Counted from the stretch's first letter, positions 16,959 to 25,850 are shown. The stretch is DNA of 52,158 nucleotides from Planctomycetaceae bacterium UBA2671 (GCA_002359185.1 DEML01000101.1:27640-79797); one strand, 5' to 3'. The notes: generated by a model not told the origin, from the sequence alone. Made by a program: numbers and translations.

Positions 16959-18707
16959 ATGATTATTAAAAACGGCATCGCGGTTTCTCCCGGCATTGCC
17001 GTCGGCGATGCTCTGGTCATTGGGACAGAAGATTTTCGGATCCCTCAACGGTTTATTCCCCGACGAATTGTGGATCAGGAACTGGAACGTCTGCATCAGG
17101 CGCTCAAGAATGTCTCCGCTGAAATTCTGGAAAATGAGCGACTGGCCAATGAAGCGATCGGCCTGCAATACGGAGCCATCTTCGCGGCTCACTTGCAGAT
17201 GGCCCAGGATCCCAAGCTGATTTCAGAAGTGGAACTGCTGATTCGCGATCGCTGCTACAGCCCGGAATTCGCATCGAGTCGAACACTCCGAAAATACGCC
17301 CGTCAGTTTCAGGCTCTGGGAAATGCCTATTTTGCAGAACGAGCCGCTGATATTTATGATCTCGAAAAGCGGATACTCCGTCATTTACTGGGAGAACAAC
17401 GGGAAAGTCTGGCGGAATTGACCCAGCCTGTCATCGTGCTGGCTCATAATTTGACTCCCAGTGAGACTGCCGGCCTGAAAAAAGATGTCGTCCTCGGTTT
17501 TGTCACCGAAGTGGGTGGAAGAACCAGTCACACAGCGATTCTGGCAGCTGCTCTGGAAATTCCGGCCATTGTCGGCATAGGACCGTTTATCGCAGATATC
17601 TCCGGTGGCGATACGGTCGTCGTCGACGGCACGAGCGGCGAATTTATCATCGATCCGGATGATGATACACTGCTGCGAATCAATGAAGTTCGACAGAAAT
17701 ACAAAACCGTTTCTGATCGTCGTAGTCAGTTTCGAGATCTGGTCTCGGAAACTAAAGATGGTCAGCGAATTTTTCTGATGGGGAATATCGAATTCCCTCA
17801 GGAAGCCGAGCAGTGCGAGCAGAAAGGAGCCGATGGGATCGGGCTGTATCGCACCGAGTTTTTATATCTGGGGCGAGATACCATCCCGACTGAGGAAGAC
17901 CATTTCAATTCCTATCGAGAGGTGATTGAAGCGTTTCCAAATCAGCCGATTACGATTCGTACTCTCGATTTGGGAGCAGACAAAATTCCGGGCTGGATCC
18001 GGCGTCAGTATTCCGACGACTCCAATCCTGCGCTCGGACTACGCAGTATCCGCATGTCGCTGCACGACATGGATATGTTCAAAACTCAATTGCGGGCAGT
18101 GCTGCGAGCTTCGGTAGGAGCACAGGTTGGCATCATGTTTCCACTGGTTTCTTCACTCCTCGAATTCCGACAGGCCCGATTGATTGTTCGGGAAGTAATG
18201 GAAGATCTGGAAGAGTTGAACATCCCGTTCAATGCCGATATTTCGCTCGGCATCATGGTCGAAGTTCCTGCAACTGTCTTGATGGCAAAAGAGTTTGCAC
18301 GCGAAGTCGACTTCTTTTCGATTGGGACAAACGACCTGATTCAATACACATTAGCGGCTGATCGTTCCGATCCCCAAGTCGCCAAATGGCATAATGCAGC
18401 TGACCCGGCAATTATTCGCATGATTGCAATGGTGATTGAAGCAGCAAAGAATGAAAACATTCCGGTTTCGGTTTGTGGACAGATGAGCTCCGATCCGAAA
18501 TGCGTACCCTTATTGATTGGCATGGGGATTCGGCAAATCAGCGTCAGTCCGCATGCGATTCCCGAAATCAAAGAAGTGATTCGGCATCTGACGATGGAAA
18601 AAGCAGAAGCGATGGCCAAGTATGTAAAGTCGCAGGAACTGGCCAGAGATATCGAAAGTTATCTCAATCGAGAACTGAGAAAACTTGTTCCCGATAATTC
18701 TCAGTGA
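16959..18707 (+). CDS. ptsI: PTS enzyme I (phosphoenolpyruvate-protein phosphotransferase)
   Basis: 582 aa cytosolic enzyme that takes phosphate from PEP and passes it to HPr. The phosphorylated residue is His191 in GGRTSHTAILA. The PEP-binding barrel shows LYRTEFLYLGRD, IRTLDLGADK, the FSIGTNDLIQYT motif and the active-site Cys in VCGQMSSDP. Length and domain order match other enzymes I. No HPr, HPr kinase or sugar permease gene is next to it, so whether it serves transport or only regulation cannot be judged here. The ATG has CTCGGGA upstream. Confidence 0.94.
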   Translation: MIIKNGIAVSPGIAVGDALVIGTEDFRIPQRFIPRRIVDQELERLHQALKNVSAEILENERLANEAIGLQYGAIFAAHLQMAQDPKLISEVELLIRDRCYSPEFASSRTLRKYARQFQALGNAYFAERAADIYDLEKRILRHLLGEQRESLAELTQPVIVLAHNLTPSETAGLKKDVVLGFVTEVGGRTSHTAILAAALEIPAIVGIGPFIADISGGDTVVVDGTSGEFIIDPDDDTLLRINEVRQKYKTVSDRRSQFRDLVSETKDGQRIFLMGNIEFPQEAEQCEQKGADGIGLYRTEFLYLGRDTIPTEEDHFNSYREVIEAFPNQPITIRTLDLGADKIPGWIRRQYSDDSNPALGLRSIRMSLHDMDMFKTQLRAVLRASVGAQVGIMFPLVSSLLEFRQARLIVREVMEDLEELNIPFNADISLGIMVEVPATVLMAKEFAREVDFFSIGTNDLIQYTLAADRSDPQVAKWHNAADPAIIRMIAMVIEAAKNENIPVSVCGQMSSDPKCVPLLIGMGIRQISVSPHAIPEIKEVIRHLTMEKAEAMAKYVKSQELARDIESYLNRELRKLVPDNSQ

Positions 18708-18723
18708 TAAGTAGTGGCTAACC

Positions 18724-18825
18724 TTAACGGGCACCGGCTGAGAAGAACCACGTGGCAACTCCGATAATCAGCGGAAATGCCTGACAGATGGCTGTGATCA
18801 AATTGTCGCACCAGAATGGAAACAT
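18724..18825 (-). CDS. Possible 33-aa small membrane protein
   Basis: A short ORF on the minus strand: it starts MFPFWCDNLI, has a hydrophobic middle (AFPLIIGVATWFF) and ends SAGAR. A GAAGG ribosome site lies about 10 nt before the ATG. It would span the membrane once. It is downstream of the flp pilin on the same strand but beyond a terminator-like hairpin. Function unknown. It could be chance; conservation would decide. Confidence 0.35.
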   Translation of the reverse strand: MFPFWCDNLITAICQAFPLIIGVATWFFSAGAR

Positions 18826-18944
18826 GGCTGAAACCTTCAATGCCGGAGAAAATATTGTACGACTAAGTTTTTTTGGCAGGTCACGAAATTCAGTGGCCTT
18901 TATTCAAGTCTAGGTCACAATAAACACACGAGACGGAAAATGAG

Positions 18945-18983
18945 GAAAAGACTGTCCGGAAATACTCCGAACAGTCCAGTCTT
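18945..18983 (-). terminator. Probable terminator of flp transcript
   Basis: Minus-strand hairpin ACTGTTCGGA...TCCGGACAGT with outer AAGACTGG and GTCTTTT, ending in TTTT. Confidence 0.5.
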
Positions 18984-19090
18984 GTATTTTCAAACACCGC
19001 AATCGATCACAAAGAGGCTTTCGCAATGCGAATGGGGTTTGCCAAACAGGTTCGATTGATCACTTATTCAAAAGTCATCTGCAGCGTCAG

Positions 19091-19139
19091 GCAGGAGCAA
19101 ACACAGCGATTTGCAAATGTTTGATGCCCATGCGACTGC
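19091..19139 (-). ncRNA. Conserved 3'-region element, copy 1
   Basis: On the minus strand, GCAGTCGCATGGGC, then 23 variable nt, then GTTTGCTCCTGC. The same ends with a different middle occur after nrdB (30850-30897). It begins about 20 nt past the flp stop. It may be a structured 3'UTR or a repeat family; the type is uncertain. Confidence 0.4.
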
Positions 19140-19158
19140 AGAATCCATTTGAAATGGC

Positions 19159-19332
19159 TTAGCTGATCGCATCGCGAACTTTACCGAACTGAGTATTGGC
19201 GTTTGTACCGATGGCTTTGATCGCTGTCAGACAGACAACGACGATCAGGGCCAGCATGACAGCGTATTCAACTGCAGTTGGGCCGTCTTCGCAAACCAGG
19301 AAGTGCTTCACATTGTCGATGATTTTTTTCAT
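19159..19332 (-). CDS. Flp-family type IVb pilin
   Basis: 57 aa. A short cytoplasmic leader MKKIIDNVKHFLVCEDG ends in Gly. After it come PTAVEYAVMLALIVVVCL, the classic Flp processing site with Glu at +5 and the hydrophobic helix that forms the fibre core. Prepilin peptidase would cut after Gly17. Flp pilins are exported by Tad machinery for adhesion. No tad genes are in this window, so assembly genes must be elsewhere. ATG 19332 is chosen, with AGAGGAA upstream, over TTG 19350. The leader contains a 9-bp palindrome and a TATAAT. Confidence 0.9.
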   Translation of the reverse strand: MKKIIDNVKHFLVCEDGPTAVEYAVMLALIVVVCLTAIKAIGTNANTQFGKVRDAIS

Positions 19333-19375
19333 CTCGGGGGTTCCTCTCAAAATCTTTTAACCTGACACATTATAT

Positions 19376-19401
19376 CTTTCAGGCCATACAAAGCCTGAAA
19401 G
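19376..19401 (-). promoter_or_regulatory. Palindrome at probable flp promoter
   Basis: A 9-bp inverted repeat CTTTCAGGC / GCCTGAAAG with an 8-nt loop. It directly precedes a minus-strand TATAAT about 35 nt upstream of the flp ATG. It may be an operator. No matching -35 was found. The rest of 19402-19669 has a GTAGGTCAGG repeat at 19498-19520 and no gene. Confidence 0.35.
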
Positions 19402-19669
19402 TGACACCTGAGTTTAGGGGACAGTCTTATTGAGTATTCAAAAGATGTCCATTGCGTCCCTTTTCGGTGGTCCCGATCAGTACCGCACACCTCAAACGTA
19501 GGTCAGGTTTTCGGCCAGGCAAATTTTATTTAGAATATTTTCGATATTCTCCTCAAGTTACCAGAGCGGTACCATTTAATATGGGTTGAATGTTGAATTC
19601 ACGCATCAGATGGTGTGGCAGTTCAGCATCCTTGGATTTTCAGAGACCTTACTTCAGTAAGTAAATACC

Positions 19670-20710
19670 ATGCGATTTGATGACACACAGCAGCCAGTTC
19701 CTTATTTAAACAGACAGGATCAGCGACGTCTGCTCGGCATGGTTGCCGGATTATCGTTTATTGTCATTGCGATACTGTGGGCCGCTCGTCCAGAAACCTG
19801 GCACTGGCTGATCCCAGCCGATAACGAATCGGCACAGAATGCTCCCTTGAGTGAAGAAGGGGACGCTCCGCCATTTACAGTTGGCGAGTCTCCCAATCCT
19901 TTCGGAAGTTCGCCAGATCCGGTGAATTCCTCAGTTCCCTCCGAAAAAACCGTGAATTCCTCGCGAGTTGGTTCTGCGACAAACATTCCGCCAGAATGGC
20001 TTGAAAGTATCAATGATCAATTCATGGGCTTACGAGCGGATGAATCGGATGCGTATTATCGAATCCTGGCCCATATAAGTCGGCTCGATGTGGATTTGCT
20101 CAATAAACATGCCCGCAAGGATATTTTGCATGTCAATTTGATCCACTCTCCGGATTTATATCGTGGAGAGCTGCTCTCTCTGAAAGGGACGGCTCGCCGT
20201 ATACTTCCGTTAAAAACAATTGAAAATCCTTATGGTGTTAAAACGGCTTATGAGGTTTGGATCACCACGGAAGACTCCGGAAATGATCCCTGGCGTATTG
20301 TGACAACCTCACTGGATAAGCGACTCCCTCGGGGTGAAAACGTAAATGCTCCAGTCAAACTTGTGGGATATTTTTTCAAGCTGTACAGCTACGCTTCCAA
20401 TGGCGGCCAGCATATGGCACCACTTCTTCTGGCTGCTCAAGTGGAACCGAATATTGTCGTAAAGGTGGCTCCTTCTGGAACAGGTTTACAACCCTATATT
20501 ATTCTTTTTGCGGCTCTTTTTGGTTTCGGCACCCTGCTCCTGGTAACAGCCTATCATCAGGGAGATCATATTTTCCGGACTGAAATGTCTCATAAGTTTC
20601 GACCAGAAGATTTTGAATCCCGAAAAGTTCTGCAGGAGATGGCGGGAAAAGAATATGATCCCACTGAAATTCTGAAGCAGGCCAGTATTAAGAAAAACGA
20701 TCCTGCGTAA
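19670..20710 (+). CDS. Membrane protein of unknown function
   Basis: 346 aa with two membrane segments, residues about 22-40 (GLSFIVIAILWAA) and about 275-297 (YIILFAALFGFGTLLLV). Between them lies a large extracytoplasmic region. Its first part (55-110) is Pro/Ser/Glu-rich and looks disordered; the later part has the strands SLKGTARRILPLKT and APVKLVGYFFKLY, like a small beta domain. The C-terminal 45 residues are cytoplasmic and charged. I do not recognise the family. It is followed 78 bp later by glucokinase on the same strand, perhaps co-transcribed. Confidence 0.75.
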   Translation: MRFDDTQQPVPYLNRQDQRRLLGMVAGLSFIVIAILWAARPETWHWLIPADNESAQNAPLSEEGDAPPFTVGESPNPFGSSPDPVNSSVPSEKTVNSSRVGSATNIPPEWLESINDQFMGLRADESDAYYRILAHISRLDVDLLNKHARKDILHVNLIHSPDLYRGELLSLKGTARRILPLKTIENPYGVKTAYEVWITTEDSGNDPWRIVTTSLDKRLPRGENVNAPVKLVGYFFKLYSYASNGGQHMAPLLLAAQVEPNIVVKVAPSGTGLQPYIILFAALFGFGTLLLVTAYHQGDHIFRTEMSHKFRPEDFESRKVLQEMAGKEYDPTEILKQASIKKNDPA

Positions 20711-20788
20711 GCAGTATTGTGTCTCTTCGTTTCGAACAGTACGATCCTGATTCACACTCTCTGGAGAATTTATTCGAGGAAAAACCTC

Positions 20789-21775
20789 ATGTTGTTGGCG
20801 GGCGATATTGGTGGAACCAAAACTGTTCTGGCTTTGTTCGATGAGAGCAACCCCAAAGCAATCATCAAAGAGCAGCGATACGTCTCCAAAGATTACGAGG
20901 GACTCGATGTGATCGTGCGCAAGTTCCTGCAGGATAATCCCTGCGAAGTCGTTTCCGCCTGCTTTGGTGTTGCCGGACCAGTCGATAATGGCAAATGCAA
21001 AACGACAAACCTGCCCTGGATGGTCGATGAAGCGGTTCTCGCCGAGTGCGTCGGCACAAAGAAAACGCGAGTGGTCAACGATCTCGAAGCGATGGCCTGG
21101 TCAGTTGAAATTCTGGATAAGGACGATCTGGTCTGCATCCACAAAGGCCGGGAGATTGATGATAACCGCGGCGTCATCGCAGCTGGCACTGGGCTTGGTG
21201 AAGCGGGTATCTGGTATGGAACCCGCTACCATCCCTTTGGCAGCGAAGGCGGGCACGCCGACTTTTCTCCTAAGTCTCACGAAGAAGATGCCCTGCTCAG
21301 CTTCCTGCGAAACAAGTTTCAAAATGTTTCCTGGGAACGCGTTCTTTCCGGCCCGGGCATTGAAAACATCTTTGAATTTCTGGTCAATACTTACAGAGAA
21401 AAGCCAGCAGAGCACGTTGTTGAGAAGATGAAAGAAGAGATTCCTGCAGCCGTCATCACCGCGGCGGCTTTGGCCAGAGAATGCCCGGCCTGTATTCGTA
21501 CGATGGAAATGTTCGTCGGACTTTACGGGGCAGAAGCAGGAAATCTGGCGTTAAAACTGATGGCCTTCGGCGGCATGTATATTGGTGGCGGCATTGCTCC
21601 CAAAATTTTGCCTTTACTTGACAGCGATACGTTCCGCGACGCTTTTCTAAGAAAAGGCCGCTTTCGAGATGCCCTCTCCAGAATTCCAATCTACGTCATC
21701 ATGACCAGCAAAGCCCCGCTCCTGGGAGCGGCTCATGTCGCCGATTTATTAGCTCACGACCAGCCGATCTTTTAG
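20789..21775 (+). CDS. glk: Glucokinase
   Basis: 328 aa, ATP-dependent phosphorylation of glucose to glucose 6-phosphate. It is of the proteobacterial Glk family within the actin/hexokinase fold. It starts MLLAGDIGGTKTVLALF, whose phosphate-1 motif is expected at the very N-terminus. A second motif GTGLGEAG lies at about 140 and the conserved EGGHADFSP at about 158-166. ATG 20789 is preceded by GAGGA, so the 24 extra upstream codons are not used. With ptsI 2 kb away it suggests sugar metabolism, though they are not in one operon. Confidence 0.92.
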   Translation: MLLAGDIGGTKTVLALFDESNPKAIIKEQRYVSKDYEGLDVIVRKFLQDNPCEVVSACFGVAGPVDNGKCKTTNLPWMVDEAVLAECVGTKKTRVVNDLEAMAWSVEILDKDDLVCIHKGREIDDNRGVIAAGTGLGEAGIWYGTRYHPFGSEGGHADFSPKSHEEDALLSFLRNKFQNVSWERVLSGPGIENIFEFLVNTYREKPAEHVVEKMKEEIPAAVITAAALARECPACIRTMEMFVGLYGAEAGNLALKLMAFGGMYIGGGIAPKILPLLDSDTFRDAFLRKGRFRDALSRIPIYVIMTSKAPLLGAAHVADLLAHDQPIF

Positions 21776-21796
21776 CGACAGGGTTTTCAACTTGTT

Positions 21797-21907
21797 CCCA
21801 AGGTCCTCCTTGGGTACATACAATGTTAACCACTTACAAGCACGAAGCGCAAGCGAGTGTGTTGAGACCATTTAAGTTGACACACTCGCTTGCGCTTCGT
21901 GCTTGTA
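21797..21907. repeat. Hairpin repeats between glk and lipoprotein gene
   Basis: At 21797-21814 CCCAAGG-TCCT-CCTTGGG, a possible glk terminator without a T tract. At 21835-21907 a 28-bp near-perfect inverted repeat of the same family as 13099-13171 with a 16-18 bp unrelated centre. Confidence 0.75.
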
Positions 21908-21923
21908 TTTTGCGATCAGAAAT

Positions 21924-22418
21924 CTACTTCACCTGATCGTAAAATGCTTTCTTGGCCTCGGGATCTTCCAGAATTCCGAAACCACCTGTCGTTTCATCGT
22001 AGGCGAACATCTGATAGTCCGGCAACGCATTGAATTCCATGTTGTGTTGTTTGATTAAGTCGACAATTTCCTCATAAGTCGGGTTTTTATCTTCATTCAT
22101 GGCTTTCATCAAATCGATCTGACGCTGAAAATTCAGCACATTCACGCGTGATGATGCCGCAATATAGCCGGTGAGAGCGGTCGATAATGGATCATTCCCG
22201 GTCACCTTGTTCTCGACTTCAATTAAAGCCGGGTTCTCGGCCATCACTTTGTTCTTGTCGACAACTTCCTGAGTTTTCCGTTTTAACAGATTCGGCCGTT
22301 TTTCCGGCTCAGGAGCGGCTGCGGGCTCTTTTTCAGTGACTGTCGAATTCGGCTTACAGCCCGGCATCAAGACAACTGCCATCATCAGCAGTAACGACAC
22401 ACGCAGTAAATCATTCAT
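21924..22418 (-). CDS. Small lipoprotein, unknown function
   Basis: 164 aa. Signal sequence with lipobox VLMPGC (Cys at about 20) for lipid attachment. A Pro/Glu/Lys-rich spacer follows, then an alpha-helical domain with VNVLNFQRQIDLMKAM and TYEEIVDLIKQHN. ATG 22418 has GGAG 8 nt upstream and is preferred over GTG 22436. No recognised domain. It stands alone. Confidence 0.7.
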   Translation of the reverse strand: MNDLLRVSLLLMMAVVLMPGCKPNSTVTEKEPAAAPEPEKRPNLLKRKTQEVVDKNKVMAENPALIEVENKVTGNDPLSTALTGYIAASSRVNVLNFQRQIDLMKAMNEDKNPTYEEIVDLIKQHNMEFNALPDYQMFAYDETTGGFGILEDPEAKKAFYDQVK

Positions 22419-22648
22419 TGAAGTGCTCCAGGCCACATTATCACTGTTTCGATTGGGATTCTGTTTGTTAACTTACATCAGTTTCTACGAATCTATGTCA
22501 GCAATCAAGTCCCGCTGGAAAATACGATTTGACGATTCAACCAGTCTCGACAACAATAGATAAATCTCAAAGTTGAGTAGTTGACTGAAAAAATCACATC
22601 ATGATGAAAACCTGGTGACTTATCTCTGTCACCTTAGAAATTGAAAAT

Positions 22649-23230
22649 ATGTCGAATCCGAAATTATTATTGCTCGCAGGCGATTTTGTAGAGGACTATG
22701 AAATCATGGTTCCTTTTCAGACTCTCCTAACACTCGGCTACGAAGTCCATGCGGTCTGTCCGGGAAAGAAGGCGGGCGAGCAGGTTCGGACCGCAATTCA
22801 CGATTTTGAAGGCGATCAGACCTATAGCGAAAAGCCGGGGCATAATTTCACACTCAATGCAGATTTCGAAGCAATTACATTGAGTGATTATGCTGGTCTC
22901 GTGATTCCGGGTGGACGAGCTCCCGAATACCTGCGACTCAACGAACAGGTTTTGGATGTCGTTCGCGATTTCATGACTCAAAACAAGCCAGTCGCAGCGA
23001 TCTGTCATGGCTTGCAGATACTCTCAGCAGCAGGAGTTTTAAAAGGCCGTAGCTGCACCGCTTATCCTGCCTGTGGACCGGAAGTGACATTAGCGGGTGG
23101 AGACTTCATCAGCAAAAATGTCAATGAAGCCTACGTCGATGGAAATCTTGTGACTGCTCCTGCCTGGCCTGCTCATCCGGCCTGGATTCGAGAGTTTGTT
23201 AAAGTGCTTGGTGCAAAAATTCAACTTTGA
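22649..23230 (+). CDS. DJ-1/PfpI family protein
   Basis: 193 aa, flavodoxin-like fold. The nucleophile-elbow Cys119-His120 lies in AAICHG, an acidic residue is near Glu15, and PGGRAPEYLR precedes the elbow. Family members are glyoxalases, proteases, chaperones or amidotransferase-like enzymes, and the exact activity is not clear. A close relative (also GGRAPEY) is at 50272. It is 62 bp upstream of the Gfo/Idh-like gene and may be co-transcribed. Confidence 0.85.
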   Translation: MSNPKLLLLAGDFVEDYEIMVPFQTLLTLGYEVHAVCPGKKAGEQVRTAIHDFEGDQTYSEKPGHNFTLNADFEAITLSDYAGLVIPGGRAPEYLRLNEQVLDVVRDFMTQNKPVAAICHGLQILSAAGVLKGRSCTAYPACGPEVTLAGGDFISKNVNEAYVDGNLVTAPAWPAHPAWIREFVKVLGAKIQL

Positions 23231-23292
23231 AACCTCACGAGTGAAGATAATGTACTCTTCCGATAACGATAAGAAATTGCGGATTAACTGGA

Positions 23293-24201
23293 ATGATTAA
23301 ACTGGGAGTGATCGGTGCGAGCGGACAGGAATTTTCGCAGTTGTACGCACCTGCTCTCAAATCGCTGAGAGATCGAGTCCGAGTGACCTGTGTGTATGAT
23401 TATGTCGCACATTGTGCCCGTCAATCGGCCGAGCTGATGGAAGCGACTGTGTGCCGATCCTTTCAGGAATTGATTCACCACTGGGATGTCGATGCCATTT
23501 TAATGCTCTCAACAGGCTGGCCCGGCATTCTGCCTTATGTGGAGTGCCTCAGGCAGAATAAATCGGTTTATCTAGCAGATACTTGCCTGCTTTCCGAAGA
23601 CGCATTGCAGCAAATCTCGACATTGGCAAAGTCGACCAATGCCCTCACTGCGGTCGAACATCGACTCTGCTTTTCTCCGACGGGATTACGCTGTCAGGAA
23701 CTGATGGCAAGTGAACTTGGGCGGCCCCAGGAAATGACCTGTCGACTCAATCCAGAGCGTTCCTTAATCGATCAGGCAGGTGAAATTGCAGCTGCTCTGG
23801 GATGGTTCCGCTGGCTCCTGCCAGGTTATGAATTTCTCGGCACACCACTCTCCACTACTCCACAGAAGTGGACATATCAGTTTCAGAAAACTTTGCGAAC
23901 TCAGGAAGTCTCTGTAGTCATCATTCACTTTTGTATCCAGCAGGATGTCAATCAATTTCATATTCAAACTGATCGAGGACAGATTTGGATCACAGGAGAA
24001 GACCATCTGAACTGGGCGTGCGGTATGGAGAATCCTGGAGATCTCAAATCCGAGTCCCTGAATCAGGAACGTCACACCATTGCCCGCCAGCTCGATTTCT
24101 TCTGCCGCAGACTCGTCGGTGGCCTGATCCCGATTCACGACCTCAACAATCATCTCTGGTCCCAGCAACAAACCCGACTCATTTTAAATCAGCTTGGATG
24201 A
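23293..24201 (+). CDS. Gfo/Idh/MocA-like oxidoreductase, divergent
   Basis: 302 aa. The N-terminal Rossmann start MIKLGVIGASGQEF and the pattern DVDAILMLSTGWPGILPYVECLRQNKSVYLADTC follow Gfo/Idh/MocA NAD(P)-binding proteins, except that the catalytic EKP motif is replaced by ADTC. EHRLCFSP stands where a binding segment is expected. The C-terminal half is short and lacks the usual GGG-type motifs. It may be a non-catalytic or altered sugar oxidoreductase. Confidence 0.6.
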   Translation: MIKLGVIGASGQEFSQLYAPALKSLRDRVRVTCVYDYVAHCARQSAELMEATVCRSFQELIHHWDVDAILMLSTGWPGILPYVECLRQNKSVYLADTCLLSEDALQQISTLAKSTNALTAVEHRLCFSPTGLRCQELMASELGRPQEMTCRLNPERSLIDQAGEIAAALGWFRWLLPGYEFLGTPLSTTPQKWTYQFQKTLRTQEVSVVIIHFCIQQDVNQFHIQTDRGQIWITGEDHLNWACGMENPGDLKSESLNQERHTIARQLDFFCRRLVGGLIPIHDLNNHLWSQQQTRLILNQLG

Positions 24202-24593
24202 CTGAACCGCGCGTTCTCATATTATTGGAACCACGGATGGGCACGGATTTACACAGATTTTATCTGGTAATGATCTCATTGAAGCGAGAGTCTTAGACCT
24301 TGCTCATTCTTTGCACAAAAAGAAGGTCTGTGCCATTTATTTTCTAAGCGATGGGTTTACAACCCTCGCCTTCAGGCGAAACCTTTAGGTTTTTCCCTTA
24401 CTTTTGGAAAATTTCACCAGTGCATGTGGGCGTAAGGACTTCAGTCCGTGCCCACGGCTCGAACCTATCGGCTTCAGCCGATAGTAATTCAGTAATGAGC
24501 TTGATTAAATGTTATGGGAACGGCTCCAACATCTGTGCTTATCCGTGCCCATCCGTGGTTCAAATTTATGAATAAGTCGGGCGATTTTTCTCA
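24202..24593. repeat. 392-bp repeat-dense gap
   Basis: Bounded by inverted copies of one element: 24227-24257 (GGAACCACGGATGGGCACGG...) and 24531-24561 (its complement). A third copy is at 30681. Inside are three small palindromes with a shared TTCA loop: TCGCC-TTCA-GGCGA at 24366, GTGGGC...GGAC-TTCA-GTCC...GCCCAC at 24426-24455 and TATCGGC-TTCA-GCCGATA at 24466. No gene is seen. Confidence 0.7.
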
Positions 24594-25817
24594 TCAGGAA
24601 GCAACAAATAAAGGCAGCGACTCATATTGCTTATCCAGAATGAGGGAACTGTCACAGTTGAGCCAGTTTTCGAGGATTGTCGCGTAGACTTGTCGGAAAT
24701 CGGTGTGGAATTTCAGGTCGCCATTATCGAGGTTTGACAGACTCGGATGCTTTCCAATCAGACCAGTTTCAATTCCACTTCCTATCAGAAACATGGGAGC
24801 GGCTGTGCCGTGATCGGTTCCATCGCTCGCATTCTGAGCGACGCGTCGGCCAAACTCACTGAAGCACATCGTCAGGACTTGTTCCTGCATCCCTTTTTCA
24901 AGCAAGTCTTCGGCAAAGGCTTTGAGAGCATCGCCGAGTTCACGCAATAATGCCGTGTGAGCAGGAGCCTGGAAGGCGTGGGTGTCGAAGCCGTCGATTT
25001 CCACATAATACACGCGGGCACCAATCTCGGAGGCGATCAGTTGCGAGACCGTTTTCAGTTTCCCGGCCAGTTCCGATTCCGGATAAATGACGTTCGTACT
25101 CTTTGAGTTTTTGACTTGCTGAAGTTTCTGACTAACATCGATTGCAGTTGTCGTACTGGTCTGAACGAAATTGAGCAGCGAATCGCCTGCAGAATTTTCG
25201 GACTGAGCTAATGAACGCATCGCTTCGATGGAAGCTTTTTCCTGAGACTGCAAGCGAAATTGCTCGATTGTACGAATCGAAGGCACCCGATGATGTCGGC
25301 TGGCAACAGCCAAAGGCTGTTTACGATTTCCGATGTGCATGCCGGTTGTTTCCGTCGAAACTCCCTCGGCCATCTGGTCGATTGCCCGGCCCAACCAGCC
25401 GTCTGCACGATCGCCTGCTTTTCGCTGACAGGTATGCCAGATATCCATCGATTCAAAATGAGAGCGGTTCGGCTGAGCATAACCGACACCCTGCACAACA
25501 CCAAGTAATCCAGCCTCGAGCAATTCGGAAAAGCCATCGAGAGCCGGATTGAAACCGAATTCGTTGTCGATTTTTAACACGTCATTTTTAGGAATCGCCA
25601 GTTTTGGTCGCTGCTTGTAATACTCATCCTGAGTGTAAGGGACGATCGTGTTCAATCCATCATTCCCGCCGGTCAACTGCACCACGACGAGAATATTTTC
25701 CTGCCCTGCAGCCTGGTCCGCGATTTTTCCCCAGAATGCCGGAGCTGTCTGCTGGAATCCCAATACAGCCGAGCCAGTTGCGGTTAACTGCAAAAATTCA
25801 CGTCGAATAAGTGACAT
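24594..25817 (-). CDS. DUF1501 protein, Tat-exported
   Basis: 407 aa. The N-terminus MSLIRREFLQLTATGSAV is a twin-arginine signal, so it is exported folded. The body matches DUF1501 (sulfatase-like fold): QLTGGNDGLNTIVPY, GVGYAQPNRSHFESMDIW and VLTMCFSEFGRRVAQN, ending with DHGTAAPMFLIG. The start has TGGAG 8 nt before ATG 25817. It follows the DUF1800 gene by 33 bp. This pair is very common in planctomycetes and is thought to act together, but the reaction is unknown. Confidence 0.9.
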   Translation of the reverse strand: MSLIRREFLQLTATGSAVLGFQQTAPAFWGKIADQAAGQENILVVVQLTGGNDGLNTIVPYTQDEYYKQRPKLAIPKNDVLKIDNEFGFNPALDGFSELLEAGLLGVVQGVGYAQPNRSHFESMDIWHTCQRKAGDRADGWLGRAIDQMAEGVSTETTGMHIGNRKQPLAVASRHHRVPSIRTIEQFRLQSQEKASIEAMRSLAQSENSAGDSLLNFVQTSTTTAIDVSQKLQQVKNSKSTNVIYPESELAGKLKTVSQLIASEIGARVYYVEIDGFDTHAFQAPAHTALLRELGDALKAFAEDLLEKGMQEQVLTMCFSEFGRRVAQNASDGTDHGTAAPMFLIGSGIETGLIGKHPSLSNLDNGDLKFHTDFRQVYATILENWLNCDSSLILDKQYESLPLFVAS

Positions 25818-25850
25818 GGTGTACTCCAATTGAAGTTGAGGTTATGCAAT

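Larger units (their letters stand above)
18826..19158. other. 333-bp gap with hairpins downstream of flp pilin
   Basis: No gene seen. It holds a strong hairpin at 18945-18983, a probable minus-strand terminator for flp (the AAGACTG...CAGTCTT stem continues into an inner ACTGT/ACAGT pair and is followed by TTTT). It also holds a second hairpin GGTCAC/GTGGCC near 18882-18900, and the conserved element at 19091-19139. Confidence 0.55.

Noticed and set aside
24202..24593. Degraded insertion sequence
   Set aside because: The block has inverted ends but no transposase remnant in any frame; better described as clustered repeats.
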